Shown here piece after piece: positions 1 to 5,792 of a stretch of 11,405 nt of DNA. Source of the DNA: JBBSWA01 sp038046485 (lineage in GTDB: Archaea > Nanobdellota > Nanobdellia > Woesearchaeales > SM23-78); the NCBI GenBank assembly GCA_038046485.1, contig JBBSWA010000048.1, positions 1 to 11,405 of the forward strand, written 5' to 3'. The notes beneath the pieces are model-generated. The model made no database searches. It worked only from the letters and a program-made list of their open reading frames with translations, and was not told where the DNA came from. The position numbers were made by a program, and so were the translations under genes. Every line of letters starts with the position of its first letter. The stretch's first letter is position 1.

Positions 1-82
1 GGTTAGTAACTGCCATAGGAAGAAGGTGAAAATACGCAGCAAGGCCTCCTCCAAGTAGCGCAATAAAGATAAGAAAGATCAT
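1..82 (-). CDS. lysO: Lysine exporter LysO, C-terminal half (partial, N-terminal 27 residues)
   Basis: Only the first 27 codons are in the window; the gene runs off the left edge. The visible part, MIFLIFIALLGGGLAAYF and following, is a hydrophobic glycine-rich membrane segment. Its ATG (80-82) overlaps the TGA of the upstream LysO N-terminal half as ATGA, and a very strong ribosome binding site lies 4 nt upstream. In many archaea and bacteria the LysO (DUF340) exporter is split into a ~90-residue and a ~200-residue protein, and position and overlap fit the larger half. The function, export of lysine and toxic analogues across the cytoplasmic membrane, is inferred from the family and the neighbour. 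Confidence 0.6.
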   Translation of the reverse strand, partial: MIFLIFIALLGGGLAAYFHLLPMAVTN

Positions 83-351
83 AGTTGGATCACCTTTGTC
101 TTTTCAAGAATCATACAACAAACAATGCTGCCTAGAATGGTAACAAGGGCAAAGAGCAAGGCGTAAAAGCCAAGCGTTGACCCGTTACTAAGCAAAGTCT
201 GATTAAGGCCAATCGCAATGCCCATCGAGAGTAAAAGTAAAAAGATAACAGTAGTATAACTTTGTTCAAGGAGTCTTTTTTGATGGGGTTTTAAGGTGAT
301 GAAGTACCCGAATACCAATCCTCCTGTGAGTGCCAAGATGACTTCAATCAT
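79..351 (-). CDS. lysO: Lysine exporter LysO, N-terminal half (DUF340, 90 aa)
   Basis: A 90-residue membrane protein with three hydrophobic stretches, roughly residues 2-18, 32-48 and 62-82, separated by short polar turns (KPHQKR near 22-27). The pattern matches the N-terminal part of LysO/YbjE-type lysine exporters, where an opening helix with a GxxxGYF turn is followed by a charged loop and two further helices. It should pair with the C-terminal half encoded immediately downstream to form one transporter. Start and stop both lie in 4-nt ATGA overlaps (348-351 with alaX, 79-82 with the next half), so the three genes are probably one transcript. No ribosome binding site is visible before its ATG, so translation is probably coupled to alaX. 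A generic small membrane protein is the alternative if the partner is not LysO. Confidence 0.7.
   Translation of the reverse strand: MIEVILALTGGLVFGYFITLKPHQKRLLEQSYTTVIFLLLLSMGIAIGLNQTLLSNGSTLGFYALLFALVTILGSIVCCMILEKTKVIQL
87..95 (-). promoter_or_regulatory. Strong Shine-Dalgarno for the LysO C-terminal half
   Basis: On the minus strand AGGTGATCC ends 4 nt before the ATG at 82. This 9-nt string is the exact complement of the GGATCACCT at the usual 3' end of archaeal 16S rRNA. It lies inside the end of the preceding gene, so the second LysO half has its own strong initiation signal in addition to the ATGA overlap. Confidence 0.75.
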
Positions 352-974
352 GGGTTTTGTAGGGTTGTGGTGACGCGCACAATACCTCCTCCTTTGTCTT
401 CAAACATAATTTGGACAACGCCGATTTCAGACGTATTTTTGACATGCGTTCCGCCACAGCCCATTTGAATCTCTCCACAGCGCCAGTGGCGATAACCCTT
501 CTCGTCCGTTTCAATGAGAATAGGGGTATTTTTGGAAATAAGTTCATTTGCGCATCGAGTGATCTCTTGCTGGGCTTCAAGGGTTGGGAAAGGCATCGTG
601 TAGTCGGTGAGGTCTCGCTTGTGGTTGACGCTCGTTTTGAGCATTTTTCCAGGACCAGAGGTTTTTTGCAGGAAGTGTTCGACAATGTGGCTGGCCGAGT
701 GAAGGCGCATTGTGGGGTATCGTTTGCTCCAGTCAATCTTCCCAGGTATCATATCACCTATTTTGAAAGTAGGTTCCTTAGCGAGTAAGTGCCAGTCTCC
801 TTTTTGGGTTTCAAGAACGCGTATACTGTTTAGTTCGCCGCAATCACCGCTTTGGCCACAGGACTGGATAAAGAAACAAGTTTGGTCAAGCAGAACTTTG
901 TTACCTTCAATGGCAATAACCTTAGCAGTGAATTCTTGGCGGTACATGTCTTCCAGATACAGTTTTTGGGTCAT
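348..974 (-). CDS. alaX: Alanyl-tRNA editing protein AlaX (AlaX-M type)
   Basis: Free-standing homologue of the AlaRS editing domain, expected to hydrolyse Ser- (or Gly-) mischarged tRNA-Ala. The 208 residues are near the usual AlaX-M size. Zinc ligands are intact: HSASH at 92-96 (HxxxH) and C173/H177 in CGGTH (CxxxH). An N-terminal beta-barrel region (about 10-60) precedes the catalytic domain. The glycine-rich motif of this family, usually FYPxGGGQPxD, reads FFIQSCGQSGD at about 34-44, so it is degenerate. The ATG at 974 lies 26-27 nt from the centre of a TTTATATA box, which indicates a leaderless transcript and fixes the start. It heads an operon with the two LysO halves. Confidence 0.9.
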   Translation of the reverse strand: MTQKLYLEDMYRQEFTAKVIAIEGNKVLLDQTCFFIQSCGQSGDCGELNSIRVLETQKGDWHLLAKEPTFKIGDMIPGKIDWSKRYPTMRLHSASHIVEHFLQKTSGPGKMLKTSVNHKRDLTDYTMPFPTLEAQQEITRCANELISKNTPILIETDEKGYRHWRCGEIQMGCGGTHVKNTSEIGVVQIMFEDKGGGIVRVTTTLQNP

Positions 975-994
975 AAACCTAGTAAAAAGAGTAA

Positions 995-1004
995 ATTATA
1001 TAAA
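995..1004. promoter_or_regulatory. Shared palindromic TATA box between alaX and the ACT-domain gene
   Basis: The intergenic region contains TTATATAA (996-1003), a perfect palindrome inside a minus-strand TTTATATA (1004-997). Reading left, its centre is 26.5 nt from the alaX ATG, the spacing for a leaderless archaeal gene. Reading right, the same box would start transcription near 1025-1026, about 13 nt before the ATG at 1039. A second, weaker plus-strand candidate, GTATAATA at 1011-1018, would start transcription almost at 1039-1041. Which of the two drives the plus strand cannot be decided from sequence. Confidence 0.65.
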
Positions 1005-1038
1005 CATAATGTATAATAGTATACAAAATAGGATAAAA

Positions 1039-1698
1039 ATGACAATAATTAGTAGTCTGGTCCGCGAGTACATTGAGGAAAAGCCCTACCTACAGGAGGC
1101 CTTACGGCAGGGAATCATCAACTTTGCAGCCCTTGGAGAGCAAATCCAAGAGTACTTAGAGCAAAAATTAAACACAAAATTGAAGGCCATTTCCGTGATC
1201 ATGGCCATCCGTAGGTATCAGGAAAAATTAAGCACCGTTCTCATTCCAAAAATCCATTATGGTCCCAATGCAGAAGCCAACGTGAAAACAAATTTACACA
1301 TGTTTACCTTGGTAAAGTCTTCTTCGATTTTTGAAAAAATCAATAAGATCATGCCTTTGATCAACTTCAAGTCAGGAGGAGTTTTGCATGTCGTTCAGGG
1401 TAATTATCAAGTGGCGTTGATTACCAATGAAGGAAACGTAATTAAAATGCGCTCGTGTTTAGACGGAGAAGAACTCATTCGGGAGGATAAAAACCTGGTG
1501 AGTATCGCACTGAAGTACGCCGATGACATCATTGATCTGCCGGGAAGTTTATTCTTATTGAGTAGAGCCCTAGCCTGGGAAAACATCCCTGTGATTGATC
1601 TAGTAGAAACCATGTCTGAAACCAGTTTTATTGTCAAGGAGAAAGACGCCACAAAAGCGCTATCCAAACTAACGCAAGTATTGAAGGAGAATCCATGA
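1039..1698 (+). CDS. ACT-domain protein, archaeal (219 aa, DUF7523-like)
   Basis: The N-terminal part (residues 5-62) is a helical region beginning VREYIEEKPYLQEALRQG. It resembles the opening of small archaeal ACT-domain proteins known from haloarchaea (DUF7523-like), where it looks DNA-binding or helical. A middle alpha/beta region follows (about 80-140). Residues 160-217 form an ACT domain: DLPGSLFLLSRALAWENIPV, then a strand and the EKDATKAL helix, as in aspartokinase regulatory domains. A ligand-sensing regulatory role, probably for an amino acid, is inferred. The frame stays open upstream, antisense to alaX. I chose the ATG at 1039 because homology begins there, the TATA boxes lie just upstream, and AGGA precedes it. 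The gene overlaps the next one by ATGA. Confidence 0.75.
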   Translation: MTIISSLVREYIEEKPYLQEALRQGIINFAALGEQIQEYLEQKLNTKLKAISVIMAIRRYQEKLSTVLIPKIHYGPNAEANVKTNLHMFTLVKSSSIFEKINKIMPLINFKSGGVLHVVQGNYQVALITNEGNVIKMRSCLDGEELIREDKNLVSIALKYADDIIDLPGSLFLLSRALAWENIPVIDLVETMSETSFIVKEKDATKALSKLTQVLKENP

Positions 1699-1967
1699 AA
1701 ACCCTTAAACGAAATATATATAAAGCTTATATCCAGGGAGTAAAGGGTACCACCATTGAGTATATATTAAATGTAAAGAGGTCGCGTATGGATTTACTTG
1801 GAGATCGGATTAGTTCTATAGGTAAGGTACTAAATAAACAAATACAAGTTAGCCTTACCTATATGCAGGAATGCAAACTAGAAAGTTCAGATATTTGCAT
1901 TCCTGACTATATCGTCATTCTTCTATATTCAATTTATCTAAAATATCTAAATGGGGTGAGAGCCTGA
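1695..1967 (+). CDS. Hypothetical 90-residue protein
   Basis: I do not recognise this family. The protein is basic at the N-terminus (MKTLKRNIYK), mixed in the middle and ends in a hydrophobic aromatic stretch (about 71-84, YIVILLYSIYLKYL) that could be one membrane-associated helix. Translation is supported by a good ribosome binding site, AAGGAG at 1684-1689, 5 nt before the ATG. The 4-nt overlaps also support it: ATGA with the ACT-domain gene and CTGA with the glycosyltransferase. Its DNA is more AT-rich than its neighbours, with several ATA isoleucine codons, and it contains a perfect 12-bp inverted repeat at 1866-1905. It could be lineage-specific. Because of that repeat, a structured leader for the next gene cannot be excluded. 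Confidence 0.55.
   Translation: MKTLKRNIYKAYIQGVKGTTIEYILNVKRSRMDLLGDRISSIGKVLNKQIQVSLTYMQECKLESSDICIPDYIVILLYSIYLKYLNGVRA
1866..1905 (+). repeat. Perfect 12-bp inverted repeat inside the hypothetical gene
   Basis: CAGGAATGCAAA (1866-1877) and its exact reverse complement TTTGCATTCCTG (1894-1905) flank a 16-nt loop. In RNA this would form a stable 12-bp stem about 60 nt upstream of the glycosyltransferase start. No U-tract follows, so it is not an obvious terminator. It may be an mRNA structure affecting the downstream gene, a protein site, or chance. Confidence 0.6.
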
Positions 1968-3199
1968 AGATTCTCATGCTCGGGTGGGAGTTTCCGCCGT
2001 TCTTCGCAGGGGGTGCAGGCATTGTCTGTTACGAGATGGCAAAGGCACTTACAGAGAAGGGTCATGAAGTCACCTACATCATGCCTTTTGGGCCGAAAAA
2101 CGTCTCAAGCGATGCAGCAAAGTTAGTCATTGCAGATCAAGTTCTTCCGGGTCTTCGGATTCAGGTCGTTGATAGTCTTTTGACAGCATACGCGACCCCA
2201 GAGGAGTACAAGCAGCAGTACAACCTCTTAAGAAATCTCAGTGGTGGTACATTGGGAAAAGACGTTACCCTAGCCTTGTATGGGCGCAACTTGTTTGAGG
2301 AAATCATTCGGTTTGCTCTGCGGGCTAGGATAATTGCTGCTTCGGAGGATTTTGAAGTCATCCATGCTCAAGATTGGACCACCTTTCCGGCTGCCATGGC
2401 CGTTAAGAAGGTTTCAGGTAAGCCTTTAGTAGTACACGTCCATAACACAGTGTTCGATCGTTATCTCAATGCAGGTAATGCTGCAGAATACAACTTTGAA
2501 AAGGCAGGAATGGAAGCAGCAGATCTAGTAATTGCCATCAGTCATTTTGTGAAGAACCGCATCGTGGAAAGTTATGGAATCCCCGCTCATAAGGTAAGGG
2601 TCGTGCATAACGCAACGCCTAAGATGAAAGGAGTCTCGTTTGAGTCTAAGGTGGGAGAAAAAATTGTTCTCTATGCAGGGCGGATAACCATTCAAAAGGG
2701 GCCAGATTATTTTGTTGAGGCTGCAAGAAAAGTCTTGGAGAAGGATCCAAATGTAAGATTCGTAATGGCCGGCTCAGGGGATATGCTCCCTCAAATCATG
2801 CAGCGTGTTTCAGAGCTAGGTTTATTGGACAAATTCTGGTTCACCGGCTTTTACAGCCGAGAAGAGGCAGAAAAACTCTTCAGTATGGCCTCGGTCTGTG
2901 TCATGCCTTCCGTCTCAGAACCCTTCGGCGTCATCCCATTAGAGTCGCTCGCAAAAGATACACCCGTCATCATCTCCAAGCAGTCCGGTGTTTGCGAAGT
3001 CTTAACCCATGCCTTGAAAGTGGATTTCTGGGACATTGAGGACATGGCAGGTAAGATCCTAGCGCTCCTACATTACAAGAGCCTTCACAAGATCTTGCAA
3101 GTCTTTGGCAAGGAAGAAGCAAAGCAGCTCACCTGGGACAAGGTGGCAGATAAGCTCCTCATGGTATACGATGAAGTGGCGCAAAAACAGTTGGCATAA
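1964..3199 (+). CDS. GT-B glycosyltransferase, GT4/GT5 (glycogen-synthase-like)
   Basis: Two-domain GT-B glycosyltransferase transferring sugar from a nucleotide sugar. Numbered from the ATG at 1976: the N-terminal domain has GWEFPPFFAGGAG (3-15), the acceptor-side glycine loop, and HAQDW (130-134). The C-terminal domain has GRITIQKG (235-242), the donor phosphate-binding Arg and Lys, and E315-x7-E323 in EPFGVIPLE. At about 411 residues it suits archaeal GT4/GT5 enzymes often annotated as glycogen synthase. I extend the start to a CTG at 1964: it gives the usual MKILMLGWEFPP opening, follows GGGGTGA (1953-1959) by 4 nt, and makes a CTGA overlap like the other junctions here. The conventional alternative is the ATG at 1976. 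Substrate is not determined; glucan synthesis is inferred from the neighbourhood. Confidence 0.85.
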   Translation: MKILMLGWEFPPFFAGGAGIVCYEMAKALTEKGHEVTYIMPFGPKNVSSDAAKLVIADQVLPGLRIQVVDSLLTAYATPEEYKQQYNLLRNLSGGTLGKDVTLALYGRNLFEEIIRFALRARIIAASEDFEVIHAQDWTTFPAAMAVKKVSGKPLVVHVHNTVFDRYLNAGNAAEYNFEKAGMEAADLVIAISHFVKNRIVESYGIPAHKVRVVHNATPKMKGVSFESKVGEKIVLYAGRITIQKGPDYFVEAARKVLEKDPNVRFVMAGSGDMLPQIMQRVSELGLLDKFWFTGFYSREEAEKLFSMASVCVMPSVSEPFGVIPLESLAKDTPVIISKQSGVCEVLTHALKVDFWDIEDMAGKILALLHYKSLHKILQVFGKEEAKQLTWDKVADKLLMVYDEVAQKQLA

Positions 3200-3200
3200 G

Positions 3201-3208
3201 TTTATAAG
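3201..3208 (+). promoter_or_regulatory. TATA box of the cysteine hydrolase gene
   Basis: TTTATAAG begins just after the TAA of the glycosyltransferase. Its centre is about 27 nt upstream of the ATG at 3232, which predicts a leaderless transcript. No Shine-Dalgarno is visible before that ATG, in agreement. The hydrolase is therefore likely transcribed on its own rather than only by read-through. Confidence 0.6.
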
Positions 3209-3231
3209 ACAACGAAAGCTATCTTGGGAAT

Positions 3232-3840
3232 ATGCGTAACATTAGATTTATCTGCGTGGATTTTCAAAAGGAGTTCTCAACGCTGGATGGGAAGTGTTAT
3301 AGACCACGTCCATGTGTGGAATTCATAAAAAATACACTTTGCCCTTTCTTCAGAGAAAAAAATCTTAAGATGGCAGAAATCATTTCGGATTATCGGCAGC
3401 CTCGTCCAGGTGATCGAGGTGACTCTAATTATCCAGATACAGAAGGCTATATTTCTGAAATTCCAGAGGATGTGAAAATAAAGCCGGAGTGGGTTAAATG
3501 CATGAATTCACCAATCTGGACGAGAAAGAATATTGGAAAGCCAGATAAGCCTAGTCTCCCATATCAAGATCCCTCGGGCTTTGTACATTGGCTTCATACA
3601 GTAATTGGTAAGCCGTCTGAAGTAGATCGTGTGATTGTCTTGGGGTTGACATTGGACTGCTGTGTTTTCTGCCTTGCACAGGAACTGAATTGGCAGGCCT
3701 ATAAGGTTCAAGTGTTAGTAGAGGCGGTCGATACGTATTCAGGTGGTTCAGAAGAAAAAGAGTTAATCTTGAATCATCCTCCATTACTAAACTGGGCGAA
3801 GCCGATTTTTTGGGATGAACTAAGAAAGACATTAATTTAG
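3232..3840 (+). CDS. Isochorismatase-superfamily cysteine hydrolase
   Basis: Single-domain hydrolase of the isochorismatase/nicotinamidase fold, 202 residues. The catalytic triad can be placed at D10 (CVDFQKEF), a lysine in NSPIWTRKNIG (K99 the likely one), and the nucleophile C144 in GLTLDCCVFCLAQEL, matching the family's GLxTDxCV motif; C143 lies beside it. The metal-binding Asp-x-His of true nicotinamidases is absent: the corresponding segment reads ISDYRQPRPGD. The characteristic ISDYRQPRPGD and MNSPIWTRKNIG stretches suggest a distinct subfamily, probably acting on an amide or related C-N bond of unknown substrate. It is flanked by unrelated genes and is convergent with the AbrB-type antitoxin gene, 7 nt apart. 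Confidence 0.85.
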   Translation: MRNIRFICVDFQKEFSTLDGKCYRPRPCVEFIKNTLCPFFREKNLKMAEIISDYRQPRPGDRGDSNYPDTEGYISEIPEDVKIKPEWVKCMNSPIWTRKNIGKPDKPSLPYQDPSGFVHWLHTVIGKPSEVDRVIVLGLTLDCCVFCLAQELNWQAYKVQVLVEAVDTYSGGSEEKELILNHPPLLNWAKPIFWDELRKTLI

Positions 3841-3847
3841 GGAAGGA

Positions 3848-4171
3848 TCACACCTGTATGTGCAAGTCATGTTTGCTTTTAGGCATCAAGACAACCTCTT
3901 GCCCTTTCTCGAGGTGTAGGAAGCTAGCAATATCTTTTGGGATGCGGATGGCAATGCTGTTTCCGATCTCGGCAATCTTGGCTTTTTTGGCAATGCCAAA
4001 CAGGCCGAGTTCTTTGGACTTTTCTTGAATTCGTTCAACAGTTTTTTCGTCAAAATAAGCCTCGTTGCAACTCGTACAGACTTCCGCCCTAAAGTTACCT
4101 AAAAGGACTCCCATCTCTTTGTGAGGTACTGTTTTAGGTGTTGTTTTCCCTCCACACATCACGCATTTCAT
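3848..4171 (-). CDS. Antitoxin-like YgiT zinc finger + AbrB/SpoVT protein
   Basis: Residues 1-40 form an MqsA/YgiT-type zinc finger with two CxxC pairs (C3/C6 in KCVMCGG and C32/C35 in EVCTSCNEAYF). Residues 65-107 form an AbrB/SpoVT DNA-binding beta-hairpin domain (KIAEIGNSIAIRIPKDIASF, then LHLEKGQEVVL). MqsA-family antitoxins usually carry an HTH in that position, so AbrB is an alternative DNA-binding module. The ATG overlaps the stop of the DUF4258 gene by ATGA and is preceded by GGGAG, 6 nt away. The likely role is to neutralise the DUF4258 protein and repress the shared promoter; this is inferred from domain pairing. Confidence 0.85.
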   Translation of the reverse strand: MKCVMCGGKTTPKTVPHKEMGVLLGNFRAEVCTSCNEAYFDEKTVERIQEKSKELGLFGIAKKAKIAEIGNSIAIRIPKDIASFLHLEKGQEVVLMPKSKHDLHIQV

Positions 4172-4380
4172 TTTAATCTCCCAGCTAGATAGACAGTAAC
4201 AATAATAAAGGTATCGTTTTCTTTGGTGAATACAATTTCAGTGCCGCTCATTTGAGCATGCCACATTTCTCGCTGTTGTTCTTTCCATTTCATGCCTTTT
4301 TCAATGGCTTGTTCAACTTCTTGCCTCTCGATACCTAAACTGTCCATCTTTTCAAGGGCATGTTGAGTATAAAAGTACAC
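4168..4380 (-). CDS. DUF4258 protein, probable toxin of a TA pair
   Basis: 70 residues of DUF4258 type: HALEKMDSLGIERQEVEQAI (6-26, the conserved start with His and the helix), then a basic middle and a beta region ending in EIVFTKENDTFIIVTVYL. DUF4258 proteins often occur beside YgiT zinc-finger partners and resemble RelE/MqsR-type small toxins, so an RNase-like toxin role is inferred and unproven. The start is a GTG at 4380, preceded by AGGTGA with 6 nt spacing. A TTTATATA box puts transcription start at about 4393, giving a leader of some 13 nt that is little more than the ribosome binding site. First gene of a two-gene operon. Confidence 0.8.
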   Translation of the reverse strand: MYFYTQHALEKMDSLGIERQEVEQAIEKGMKWKEQQREMWHAQMSGTEIVFTKENDTFIIVTVYLAGRLK

Positions 4381-4423
4381 GAACGTTCACCTAGATATAC
4401 AGGAATATCTTTAGATATATAAA
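4381..4423. promoter_or_regulatory. Bidirectional promoter of the DUF4258 pair and GH57
   Basis: AGATATATAAA at 4413-4423 reads TTTATATATCT on the minus strand. Leftward it gives a transcript starting near 4393 for the toxin-like gene. Rightward it gives a start near 4446, upstream of the GH57 ribosome binding site. A palindrome, GAACGTTC (4381-4388), lies directly upstream of the toxin GTG and overlaps its AGGTGA (4387-4392). It could be an operator for the AbrB-type partner. A second plus-strand candidate box is CTTAAATA near 4436-4443. Confidence 0.55.
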
Positions 4424-4482
4424 CCTTCCGAAACCCTTAAATACTCCTTCTTCTAAAATTGCACCGAGGTGGAAATGCTTTG

Positions 4483-5721
4483 GTGAGTGTGTGTTTTTAT
4501 TTTCAGGTACATCAACCCTTTCGTCTAAGAAAGTACAATGTCTTTGATATCGGGCAGAATTCAGACTACTTTGATGATAAAAAGAATACAGAAGTCTTGC
4601 ATAAAGTGGCTAAAAAGTGTTATCTACCCACCAATCAGATCTTGCTTGACCTCATCCAGCAGCATCAGGGAAAGTTCAAGGTTTCATTCTCACTAAGCGG
4701 CTGTGTCTTGGATCAATTTGAAAAATACGCACCGGAAGTCTTAAGAAGCTTCCAAGCCTTAGCCAAGACAGGTTGTGTGGAATTCCTAGGTGAAACCTAT
4801 TATCACTCATTGTCCTATCTTTATTCCAAAGAGGAATTCGCAGAGCAGGTGAAAAAACACACGGCAAAGATCCAGGAGTTATTCAATCAAACGCCTAAGG
4901 TATTCAGAAACACCGAGCTTATTTTCAACAATGAGTTAGCTAGTTTTGTTCAAGGCTTGGGCTTTAATGCCATCCTCGCCGAGGGTGCCGATCATGTGTT
5001 AGGCTGGCGCAGTCCTAACTTCATCTATACCCCCAAAACAGCTCCAAATCTTAAATTGCTTCTCAAGAATTATAAGCTCAGCGATGACATCGCCTTTCGT
5101 TTCGGAAACAAGGGTTGGAAAGAATACCCCCTTACAGTAGACAAGTTTAGCAAGTGGGTGAATGCTGTCAATGGCAATGGTCATGCCATAAATCTTTTTA
5201 TGGATTACGAAACCTTTGGCGAGCACCAATGGGAAGACACAGGTATTTTCGAGTTCTTAAAAGCACTTCCAGGTGAGATTTTAAAACACACCGATAATGA
5301 TTTCTTAACTGTGAGTGAAGTCGCAAAGAGATATTCAAGCACAGCTGAATTGGATGTTCCTCATTTTGTATCCTGGGCGGATATCGAGCGAGATTTAAGC
5401 GCCTGGCTGGGCAACAGTCTACAAACGGCCAGCATCACTCAGCTCTATGCCTTAGAATCTCATGTGAAGAAAATTGGGGATGAGCAGTTGCTAGAAGACT
5501 GGCGTAAGCTCACCACTTCAGATCATTTCTATTATATGTGTGTAAAATGGTTCAGTGATGGCGATGTCCACAAGTACTTCAACCCTTATGACACCCCTTA
5601 TGATGGTTTCATCACCTTCATGAATGCCTTGAATGACGTTACGCACAGAATCCGTAGTTACATGCCAGAATCCAGCATCGTCCCGCCCATTACCGAGCAG
5701 CCGAGTTTGTTGCTTTCTTGA
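4483..5721 (+). CDS. GH57 alpha-amylase / glucanotransferase-type glycoside hydrolase
   Basis: Retaining GH57 enzyme acting on alpha-1,4-glucan, 412 residues from the chosen start. The family's conserved regions appear in order: VHQPF (9-13), GETYYHS (about 103-109), FRNTELIFNNE (about 141-151, with E145 the nucleophile), FMDYETFGEHQW (about 239-250, with D241 the acid/base), and a C-terminal helical part with DHFYYMCVKWFSDGDVHKYF (about 347-366). It resembles the archaeal MJ1611-type amylases. I choose GTG 4483 because homology starts with VSVCFYF and GAGGTGG lies at 4466-4472; TTG 4480 is nearly as good, while an upstream TTG at 4459 would precede the ribosome binding site. No signal peptide, so cytoplasmic. 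It opens the glycogen block. Confidence 0.93.
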   Translation: MSVCFYFQVHQPFRLRKYNVFDIGQNSDYFDDKKNTEVLHKVAKKCYLPTNQILLDLIQQHQGKFKVSFSLSGCVLDQFEKYAPEVLRSFQALAKTGCVEFLGETYYHSLSYLYSKEEFAEQVKKHTAKIQELFNQTPKVFRNTELIFNNELASFVQGLGFNAILAEGADHVLGWRSPNFIYTPKTAPNLKLLLKNYKLSDDIAFRFGNKGWKEYPLTVDKFSKWVNAVNGNGHAINLFMDYETFGEHQWEDTGIFEFLKALPGEILKHTDNDFLTVSEVAKRYSSTAELDVPHFVSWADIERDLSAWLGNSLQTASITQLYALESHVKKIGDEQLLEDWRKLTTSDHFYYMCVKWFSDGDVHKYFNPYDTPYDGFITFMNALNDVTHRIRSYMPESSIVPPITEQPSLLLS

Positions 5722-5727
5722 CGATAA

Positions 5728-5755
5728 CAATCATTTCGCTTTCAGCGAATGATTG
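5728..5755 (+). repeat. Hairpin just after the GH57 stop codon
   Basis: CAATCAT (5728-5734) and TCGCT (5736-5740) pair with AGCGA (5744-5748) and ATGATTG (5749-5755). This is a 12-bp stem with one bulged T and a 3-nt loop, starting 6 nt after the stop. No T-run follows, so it is not a classical terminator. It could stabilise or process the GH57 mRNA end, or bind a protein. Confidence 0.55.
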
Positions 5756-5792
5756 GAATGAATAGTTGCGCCAAGTTAAGATAGAAGCACGA

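Noticed and set aside
411..788. Plus-strand open frame of about 125 codons
   Set aside because: Lies wholly opposite alaX, which has intact zinc motifs on the other strand.
712..1038. Long plus-strand upstream extension of the ACT-domain frame
   Set aside because: It runs antisense through alaX and has no ACT-family similarity; the promoter lies at 996-1018, downstream of most of it.
1866..1905. Intrinsic terminator
   Set aside because: No T-run follows the stem, and downstream genes continue in the same overlapped unit.
4459..4482. TTG at 4459 as the GH57 start
   Set aside because: The ribosome binding site GAGGTGG (4466-4472) lies inside this extension, and GH57 similarity starts at VSVCFYF.
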